Shown here piece after piece: positions 1 to 5,699 of a stretch of DNA of 5,699 nt (positions are counted from its first letter, which is position 1; every line of letters begins with the position of its first letter). Source of the stretch: Sulfurihydrogenibium yellowstonense SS-5 (lineage in GTDB: Bacteria > Aquificota > Aquificia > Aquificales > Hydrogenothermaceae). The position numbers and the translations under genes were made by a program. The notes under the pieces are model-generated. The model did no database searches. It was not told where the DNA came from and was given only the letters and a program-made list of their open reading frames with translations. The stretch spans positions 1 to 5,699 of the forward strand of contig NZ_ABZS01000103.1 of the NCBI RefSeq assembly GCF_000173615.1, read 5' to 3'.

Positions 1-127
1 TTCCCATTGGAGTGAGTCTGTAAGGTATACGTGATTCATCTATCATTTTAATTATTCTGCTAACATAAGGACTTACACTTTCTCCTTTATCTGTTGGAAA
101 CATTGAAAACTCTACTAAAAACGACAT
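1..127 (-). CDS. Thiamine-binding protein, MTH1187/UPF0045 family (5' part only)
   Basis: The first 42 codons are present; the rest lies beyond the left edge. The start is ATG at 127-125, preceded by a strong Shine-Dalgarno AGGAGGAG (141-134). The peptide opens MSFLVEFSMFPTDKGESVSP and continues to a TPMG motif at residues 39-42. A short beta strand, a 'P-x-x-x-G-x-S-V-S-x-Y-V' turn and helix, then 'Y-x-L-T-P-M-G' match the N-terminal half of the small (about 100-residue) cytosolic MTH1187/YqgV proteins (Pfam Thiamine_BP). Family members form ferredoxin-like tetramers that bind thiamine or its HMP moiety; their exact physiological role is not settled. The gene is divergent from dnaN and has its own promoter. 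I saw no TPP riboswitch in front of it. The family call rests on recognition of this N-terminal stretch alone. Confidence 0.8.
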   Translation of the reverse strand, partial: MSFLVEFSMFPTDKGESVSPYVSRIIKMIDESRIPYRLTPMG

Positions 128-160
128 GGCTTGCTCCTCCTAAGTTAAGATATTTTTATT

Positions 161-169
161 ATTATAACA
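161..169 (-). promoter_or_regulatory. Extended -10 promoter for the thiamine-binding protein gene
   Basis: On the minus strand the sequence reads TGTTATAAT, a perfect TATAAT hexamer (166-161) with the TG of an extended -10 element one base upstream. A convincing -35 is absent; TTCTCA (191-186) is a partial match at a long 19-bp spacing. Transcription would begin near 154, giving a leader of about 27 bases that contains the AGGAGGAG ribosome site. The prediction rests on motif and position only. Confidence 0.55.
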
Positions 170-487
170 ATTTTTTAGATTAGATTGAGAAATGTATGTG
201 TATTGCAAGCTTACTTTTGTTTGGTATCCCAAGGACTTACTGAAGGACTTCCTATTTAAGAAGTTGAGAAAGTGAGAGATTAAAAGGCAAAGACTATTCT
301 CTTTGCACAAAATGACGATATTGATTTTGCAAGCATTCTCGTGATATACGAAAGAAAATTTCGATACCCAACGTTCGTGAAGAATTTTGTATAAAATACT
401 GGGATTTATATAAGATGCTTAAAAACTCTAAGTTCAGATTTTAATGTATAGTAAAGTCAAACCAATTCTTGTTATCCTATTTTAACA
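170..487. other. Divergent intergenic region, no gene supported
   Basis: About 320 bases lie between the two divergent promoters. I see no tRNA, riboswitch, CRISPR repeat or cluster of DnaA boxes. The minus strand is open for 92 codons (418 to the stop at 142-140) but has no ATG or GTG and no ribosome site, so I do not call a gene. Small structures are present: an octamer TTGCAAGC occurs twice (203-210 and 327-334), AAGGACTT occurs twice (231-238 and 243-250), CGAAA/TTTCG can pair at 349-363, and a 7-bp hairpin lies at 287-306. Weak -10-like sequences (TATAAA 390-395, TATAAG 409-414) are not backed by good -35 boxes. It could be the decayed remnant of a gene or a dispersed intergenic repeat. 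Confidence 0.5.
287..306. repeat. Perfect 7-bp inverted repeat (hairpin)
   Basis: GCAAAGA (287-293) and TCTTTGC (300-306) are exact reverse complements around a 6-base loop. Read on the minus strand, the stem is followed by CCTTTTAAT, which resembles a weak intrinsic terminator. However, no minus-strand gene ends here, and the promoter of the leftward gene lies downstream of the hairpin. Its role is unknown. Confidence 0.35.
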
Positions 488-513
488 CCTTTAAAAATCC
501 TGCCTTTAAAAAT
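488..513 (+). repeat. Tandem 11-bp direct repeat upstream of dnaN
   Basis: CCTTTAAAAAT occurs exactly at 488-498 and again at 503-513, a 15-bp period with a 4-base spacer. The second copy ends on the T of the TG in the candidate dnaN extended -10 element, so the pair covers the usual -35 region. It could be a two-site operator, an A/T-rich upstream element, or a chance local duplication in AT-rich DNA. Confidence 0.5.
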
Positions 514-521
514 GGTAAAAT
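513..521 (+). promoter_or_regulatory. Candidate extended -10 promoter of dnaN-gyrB
   Basis: TGGTAAAAT has the TG-N extension followed by TAAAAT (516-521), five of six matches to TATAAT. No standard TTGACA-like -35 is seen at 17 bp; the tandem CCTTTAAAAAT repeat occupies that place. Transcription would start near 528, leaving a leader of about 28 bases with the ribosome site AGAGGT (544-549). The geometry mirrors that of the divergent gene's promoter. This is motif evidence only. Confidence 0.4.
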
Positions 522-555
522 AAATATATTAAATTATTTTTTCAGAGGTTTCGTG

Positions 556-1644
556 ATGAAATTAAAAGCTTACAAAAAAGACTTGCAAGAAGCGTTTAAA
601 AAAGTCATATCAGAAAAGAAAGCAGCACTTCCTATTTTGACAAATTTCTTATTAAAAGCTGAAGATGGAAAACTAACAGTTTACGGAACAGACTTAGAAG
701 TGTATACTTCTTATACTATACCTGCAGATGTTGAAGAAGAAGGTTCTCTTTGTGTAAACTCAAAAAAGATATCGGATATATCAAAAGTTTTAGCACAAAA
801 TGAAGCCTTGCTTTATACAGATGGAGAAACTTTAAAAATCACATCAGGAAAAACAAAGTATAGCCTACCAACTTTTGAAGCCGATGATTTTCCATTGCCA
901 GAAAGCTATCCATCTGATCTAGCGATATTAATAAGCGGTCAAGAACTTTTAAAAGGAATATCTAAAACGATTTATGCCGTTTCAAAGGATGAAAGTAGAT
1001 TTGCTTTAAATGGTGTTTGTTTTTCATTTATTAAAGGAAAGCTTGATTTTGTAGCAACTGATGGTCATAGGCTTGCTTTATACTCTACTGAAATTACTGG
1101 AAAAGGACTTGAAGGTAAGTATATCGTTCCACAAAAAGCGTTAAATGAGATCAAAAAACTTGTAAGCGATGTTGAAGATGTAGAAGTAGCGGTTTCCGGA
1201 AGTAGTATATTCTTTAAAGGCTCAAATTATATTTTATCTGCAAGATTGCTTGAAGGTGTTTTCCCAAACTATACTCAAGTTATTCCAAATAGCTTTAACA
1301 TTGAAATAGTCTTATCTAAATCGGAATTGATAGACTCTATAAAGAGAGTTATCATTGCAGAAGAGAATGATAACAAACCTATAAAGCTAAAATTATTTGA
1401 TAACAAACTGATTATATCTACACCGCCAACAAGCGATGCATACGCAGAAGATGAGATAGAAGTAAATTATGATGGTGAAGAGTTTGAGATTGGCTTTAAT
1501 GGAAAATATATTCTTGATGCTGTAGATGAGATAGAAGATAAAAACATAGTTGTTAAATTTATAAATAAAGATTCTCAAACTGTTATTATTCCGGAAAATC
1601 CAGAAGAAAGATATTTAGCAGTAGTAATGCCAATGACGATTTAA
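556..1644 (+). CDS. dnaN: DNA polymerase III subunit beta (sliding clamp)
   Basis: The 362-residue product is a standard-length bacterial beta clamp. As a dimer it encircles DNA, tethers polymerase III, and serves as a platform for other replication and repair proteins. Three clamp domains are expected at about 1-118, 119-245 and 246-362. Recognisable landmarks are SRFALNGV (147-154), the very conserved ATDGHRLA (167-174), FPNYTQVIP (236-244), FNGKYILDAV (314-323) and the C-terminal VVMPMTI. I chose ATG 556 because AGAGGT (544-549) lies seven bases upstream and the protein then begins MKLKAYKKDL, aligned with family starts. The same frame is open upstream to a TTG at 469, but that would add 29 residues unlike the family and lacks a ribosome site. 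The C-terminus ends in Met-Pro-Met-Thr-Ile where E. coli has Met-Pro-Met-Arg-Leu, part of the partner-binding pocket. gyrB follows 17 bases later, presumably in the same transcript. Confidence 0.97.
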   Translation: MKLKAYKKDLQEAFKKVISEKKAALPILTNFLLKAEDGKLTVYGTDLEVYTSYTIPADVEEEGSLCVNSKKISDISKVLAQNEALLYTDGETLKITSGKTKYSLPTFEADDFPLPESYPSDLAILISGQELLKGISKTIYAVSKDESRFALNGVCFSFIKGKLDFVATDGHRLALYSTEITGKGLEGKYIVPQKALNEIKKLVSDVEDVEVAVSGSSIFFKGSNYILSARLLEGVFPNYTQVIPNSFNIEIVLSKSELIDSIKRVIIAEENDNKPIKLKLFDNKLIISTPPTSDAYAEDEIEVNYDGEEFEIGFNGKYILDAVDEIEDKNIVVKFINKDSQTVIIPENPEERYLAVVMPMTI

Positions 1645-1647
1645 CTT

Positions 1648-4100
<2,453 letters not shown>

Positions 4101-4113
4101 GAGGTTATAGTTG
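4101..4113 (+). promoter_or_regulatory. Ribosome binding site fixing the TTG start of the transpeptidase gene
   Basis: GAGGT (4101-4105), directly after the gyrB stop, is followed five bases later by TTG (4111-4113). Starting here gives a complete signal peptide (Arg2, Lys4, then a hydrophobic core). The next in-frame ATG is codon 209, so no other start is plausible. The 10-base gap from gyrB implies cotranscription. Confidence 0.7.
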
Positions 4114-4875
4114 AGACTAAAGTTTTTCATAGTCTTGTTGCTTGGGGTTTTCATTTTTGATAAAAGTCTTTCACAAGAGCCTAAATATTATGGCTGGGAT
4201 TTTAAAGTAATAAAAATAAAAGACCATTACTATCTACTTAACCAAGAGGTTTTTAAGCTTAAAGAAAATGGAGAGTTTGGAGAAAATTATGTATACAAAG
4301 TAGAAGAGGACACTAATTTTGTTGATTTGGCTTATAAATTAAAAGTTAGCTATTATGAATTAAAAGAAGCTAATAAATCTGTAAATCCTTTCAAAGTTGA
4401 AAAAGGAACGGTAATCACGATTCCTTTAAAGAAAAAACTTCCGGAGAATTTTAACTATAATACCGTTTACGTATCTTTAAAAGATAAAAGGTTGTATTAT
4501 CCAATAAAATTGGAAGACGGTGATTATGTTATAACCTTTCCTGTTGGTACAGGAGACGAAGAATATCCAACTCCAACCGGTGAGTTTACTATAACAGAGA
4601 AAAAAGTTAATCCTGACTGGATAGTTCCACCAAGTGCAAGGGCTAATAATCCAAAATTGCCGCCGGTTGTACCTTTTGGAAGTCCGGAAAATGGTCTTGG
4701 AACTAGAGCTTTAAGATTAAACAAAAGTTCCTACATGATTCATGGAACAAGTAAAAGAAGTGAAAAAGGTGTAGGCATGAAAATCTCTTACGGATGTGTC
4801 GTGCTGAGAAATGATGATATAGAAAGGTTGTATGATTTAGTAGATTTAAACACAAAGGTTGTGATATTTGAGTGA
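4111..4875 (+). CDS. Secreted L,D-transpeptidase (YkuD/ErfK family) with a LysM-like domain
   Basis: The 254-residue product starts with a signal peptide (MRLKFFIVLLLGVFIF, likely cleaved near Ser-Leu-Ser-Gln 19-22), so it should act in the periplasm. Residues about 60-105 (VYKVEEDTNFVDLAYKL to GTVITIP) fit a LysM peptidoglycan-binding module. Residues about 118-253 form a YkuD domain: PTPTGEFTI (153-161), His211-Gly-Thr, and Ser226-Tyr-Gly-Cys229 with Cys229 as the expected nucleophile. YkuD enzymes cross-link peptidoglycan through 3-3 bonds or attach proteins to it; some family members cut such links, so the exact reaction cannot be fixed from sequence. The catalytic motif is unusual: SYGCVVLRN replaces the common S-H/S-G-C-I/V-R-M/L, so the usual Arg two residues after Cys is Val, with an Arg at 234 instead. 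The gene lies 10 bases after gyrB; a secreted protein gene and murJ follow beyond a repeat element, giving a cell-wall context. Confidence 0.9.
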   Translation: MRLKFFIVLLLGVFIFDKSLSQEPKYYGWDFKVIKIKDHYYLLNQEVFKLKENGEFGENYVYKVEEDTNFVDLAYKLKVSYYELKEANKSVNPFKVEKGTVITIPLKKKLPENFNYNTVYVSLKDKRLYYPIKLEDGDYVITFPVGTGDEEYPTPTGEFTITEKKVNPDWIVPPSARANNPKLPPVVPFGSPENGLGTRALRLNKSSYMIHGTSKRSEKGVGMKISYGCVVLRNDDIERLYDLVDLNTKVVIFE

Positions 4876-4937
4876 AAAGTTTATCTATAAAATATTATGC
4901 TTTGGATGATAAAGTAGAGATTTTTACAAATGAATAA
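4872..4937 (+). CDS. Possible 21-residue peptide overlapping the transpeptidase stop
   Basis: A GTG at 4872-4874 overlaps the transpeptidase stop in a GTGA arrangement typical of translational coupling. It opens a frame of 21 codons (MKSLSIKYYALDDKVEIFTN and one more Glu) ending with TAA at 4935-4937, one base before the palindromic repeat begins. There is no good ribosome site; AGGT (4856-4859) is 12 bases away. I recognise no family. It may be a coupled small peptide, the stump of a gene replaced by the repeat, or chance. I consider chance at least as likely. Confidence 0.25.
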   Translation: MKSLSIKYYALDDKVEIFTNE

Positions 4938-4938
4938 G

Positions 4939-5042
4939 GAGATCCTTCGGCTTACAGCCTCAGGATGACGATCAAAGATTAGTTGATAAATTTCAGAAAA
5001 AGGAAAGCCTTTTTTGTCATTCTGCAGCCGGCGAAGAATCTC
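4939..5042. repeat. REP/BIME-like palindromic element with two inverted arms
   Basis: The left arm (4939-4969, GAGATCCTTCGG to CAGGATGAC) and right arm (5016-5042, GTCATTCTGCAG to CGAAGAATCTC) are imperfect inverted copies. GAGATnCTTCG pairs with CGAAGnATCTC, and CAGGATGAC with GTCATTCTG through one G-T wobble. Each arm is also its own hairpin. In the left arm ATCCT (4942-4946) pairs AGGAT (4962-4966) with inner GGCT/AGCC; in the right arm ATTCT (5019-5023) pairs AGAAT (5035-5039). The C-G pair 4944/4964 of the left arm is a T-A pair (5021/5037) in the right arm, so the stem is kept. About 46 bases lie between the arms. This resembles the 'GTCATTCTG...GAAGAATCTC' palindromes I know as common dispersed intergenic repeats. 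No transposase is visible. Confidence 0.75.
4997..5015. terminator. A-run/T-run hairpin, possible weak (bidirectional) terminator
   Basis: AAAAAGG (4997-5003) pairs with CCTTTTT (5008-5014) around the loop AAAG, with one more T at 5015. It lies between the arms of the palindromic repeat and downstream of the dnaN-gyrB-transpeptidase transcript. The stem has only two G-C pairs and the T-run is mostly in the stem, so on its own it would be a weak terminator; the flanking arms may strengthen it. Confidence 0.4.
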
Positions 5043-5060
5043 ATAATTTTGTTTAATTTT

Positions 5061-5090
5061 TTGCCTGACGTGTAAAAATTTGTTTATAAA
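5061..5090 (+). promoter_or_regulatory. Candidate promoter for the secreted protein-murJ unit
   Basis: TTGCCT (5061-5066, four of six matches to TTGACA) and TATAAA (5085-5090) are 18 bp apart. Transcription would start near 5097 and give a leader of roughly 24 bases containing the AAGGAG ribosome site. A second TATAAA at 5104-5109 is too close to the start codon to be useful. The promoter lies just outside the right arm of the repeat. Confidence 0.4.
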
Positions 5091-5120
5091 ATTTTGTAAA
5101 ATTTATAAAAGGAGTTGTAA

Positions 5121-5600
5121 ATGAGAAAAAAAACTTTAATTTACGTGCTATTTTTAACTATTTTCATAAATGTAGGATTTGCCATGTCTGAAAAAAAACA
5201 AAACACAGATGTCAAACCTTCCAAAAATCAAAATGTTGAAGTAAAGGAAACAGTGAATATACCAGGATTGATATTTAAAACAGATAAACAGGTTTACTCA
5301 AAAGTAGAGCAAGTTTGTTTTACATTAGAAAATCAATCTCAAGCAGAGTATATACTTCCATCTTCAGCACCTTATGCAATTTTTAATAAAGAAAAGCCGG
5401 AAGTTGCTATTTACTCTCCTGTATCAGCCCAAGTTATAACACCTTTAAAACCAAAGGAAGTTAAAAAATGGTGCTGGGATCAAAAAGATATAGAAGGAAA
5501 AGAAGTTTCGTCGGGAGATTATTTTGTAAGATTAACAATTTTTGATAAATCAGGAAAAGTAAACTTTCTAAAGGCAGAATTTACTATCAAGCTTAAATGA
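5121..5600 (+). CDS. Secreted Ig-like (BsuPI-type) domain protein of unknown role
   Basis: The 159-residue product begins with a clear signal peptide (MRKKTLIYVLFLTIFINVGFA, cut expected after Ala21), then a Lys/Asn/Glu-rich linker (about 22-48) and one beta-sandwich-like domain (about 49-157). The core pattern, 'V-C-F-T-L-E-N-Q-S' (65-73), 'L-P-S-S-A-P' (79-84), 'K-W-C-W-D-Q-K-D' (116-123) and 'V-S-S-G-D-Y-F-V' (129-136), fits the BsuPI (intracellular proteinase inhibitor) Ig-like fold, often seen in secreted proteins; protease inhibition should not be assumed. Cys66 and Cys118 are the only cysteines and could form a disulfide. The start ATG follows AAGGAG (5109-5114) by six bases. Its stop overlaps the murJ start (ATGA), and the transpeptidase gene lies upstream, so an envelope role is a reasonable inference. 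I do not recognise a specific named gene. Confidence 0.8.
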   Translation: MRKKTLIYVLFLTIFINVGFAMSEKKQNTDVKPSKNQNVEVKETVNIPGLIFKTDKQVYSKVEQVCFTLENQSQAEYILPSSAPYAIFNKEKPEVAIYSPVSAQVITPLKPKEVKKWCWDQKDIEGKEVSSGDYFVRLTIFDKSGKVNFLKAEFTIKLK

Positions 5601-5699
5601 AATTTCTAAAAAACACTTTTATATTTTCTATAGCCACACTAATCAGTAGAGTCTTAGGATATTTAAGGGATGCGGTTGTAGCTTACTACTTGGAGCAAA
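5597..5699 (+). CDS. murJ: Lipid II flippase MurJ (MviN), 5' part only
   Basis: Only the first 34 codons are in the window. The peptide MKFLKNTFIFSIATLISRVL followed by GYLRDAVVAYY matches the start of MurJ: first membrane helix plus the conserved S-R-V-L-G-x-x-R-D-x-x-V-A segment. MurJ is an inner-membrane MOP-family transporter, about 500 residues long, that flips lipid II for peptidoglycan synthesis. The ATG (5597-5599) overlaps the preceding stop (ATGA). No Shine-Dalgarno site is close, so translation probably depends on coupling to the upstream gene. In the last ten bases the frame reads Leu-Glu-Gln, whereas the family continues aromatic-Gly-Ala; a one-base shift gives Gly-Ala, so a frameshift or sequence error at about 5690-5692 is possible. 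Whether the gene is intact cannot be judged here. Confidence 0.85.
   Translation, partial: MKFLKNTFIFSIATLISRVLGYLRDAVVAYYLEQ

Noticed and set aside
128..200. TPP riboswitch in front of the thiamine-binding protein gene
   Set aside because: The predicted leader is only about 27 bases, and no CTGAGA-type thi-box or matching stem is present on the minus strand.
140..418. Minus-strand open frame of 92 codons in the divergent spacer
   Set aside because: It has no ATG or GTG, only three internal TTG codons without ribosome sites, and the translation looks like AT-rich noise. It also runs through the promoter of the thiamine-binding protein gene.
128..555. Possible replication origin next to dnaN-gyrB
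   Set aside because: dnaA is absent and I found no cluster of TTATNCACA-like DnaA boxes; the closest match, TTATCCTA near 472, is single and poor. An AT-rich stretch alone is not enough.
469..555. N-terminal extension of DnaN from a TTG at 469
   Set aside because: The added 29 residues do not resemble clamps, there is no ribosome site at 469, and ATG 556 has AGAGGT at good spacing. The extension would also span the candidate promoter.
4939..5042. CRISPR array or insertion sequence
   Set aside because: There are only two inverted arms, not regularly spaced direct repeats, and the 46 bases between them encode no transposase. A REP/BIME or MITE-like palindrome fits better.

Overview
The window is AT-rich bacterial DNA, roughly one third G+C by eye. 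The content and protein character (a Lys/Glu/Ile-rich GyrB with a Gram-negative-type insert, a dnaN-gyrB pair without dnaA, two TTG starts behind strong Shine-Dalgarno sites) suggest a thermophilic Gram-negative of the Aquificota, perhaps a Hydrogenothermaceae member such as Sulfurihydrogenibium. That assignment is inference from recognition, not a database search.

Layout. Positions 1-127, minus strand, hold the start of a small thiamine-binding (MTH1187/UPF0045) protein gene, with its own extended -10 promoter. A divergent intergenic region of about 430 bp follows. It contains weak hairpins, an 11-bp tandem repeat and a candidate dnaN promoter, but no gene I can support. The plus strand then carries dnaN (sliding clamp, 556-1644), gyrB (gyrase subunit B, 1662-4100) and a secreted LysM plus YkuD L,D-transpeptidase gene (4111-4875). 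These are separated by only 17 and 10 bases and look like one operon. A possible 21-codon frame overlaps the transpeptidase stop.

At 4939-5042 lies a palindromic REP/BIME-like element made of two inverted arms. Each arm is a hairpin, and a paired base change between the arms preserves the stem. A small A-run/T-run hairpin sits between the arms. After it comes a candidate promoter, then a secreted Ig-like (BsuPI-type) protein gene (5121-5600). This overlaps by ATGA the start of murJ (lipid II flippase, 5597 to the window end).

Functionally, the first part supplies replication and supercoiling functions. The second part is envelope-related: a peptidoglycan cross-linking or remodelling enzyme, a secreted Ig-like protein and the lipid II flippase. 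I saw no defence system, CRISPR array, RNA gene or intact transposon. The points most worth a second look are the two-armed repeat, an apparent one-base frame shift in the last ten bases of murJ, and an unusual catalytic motif in the transpeptidase.
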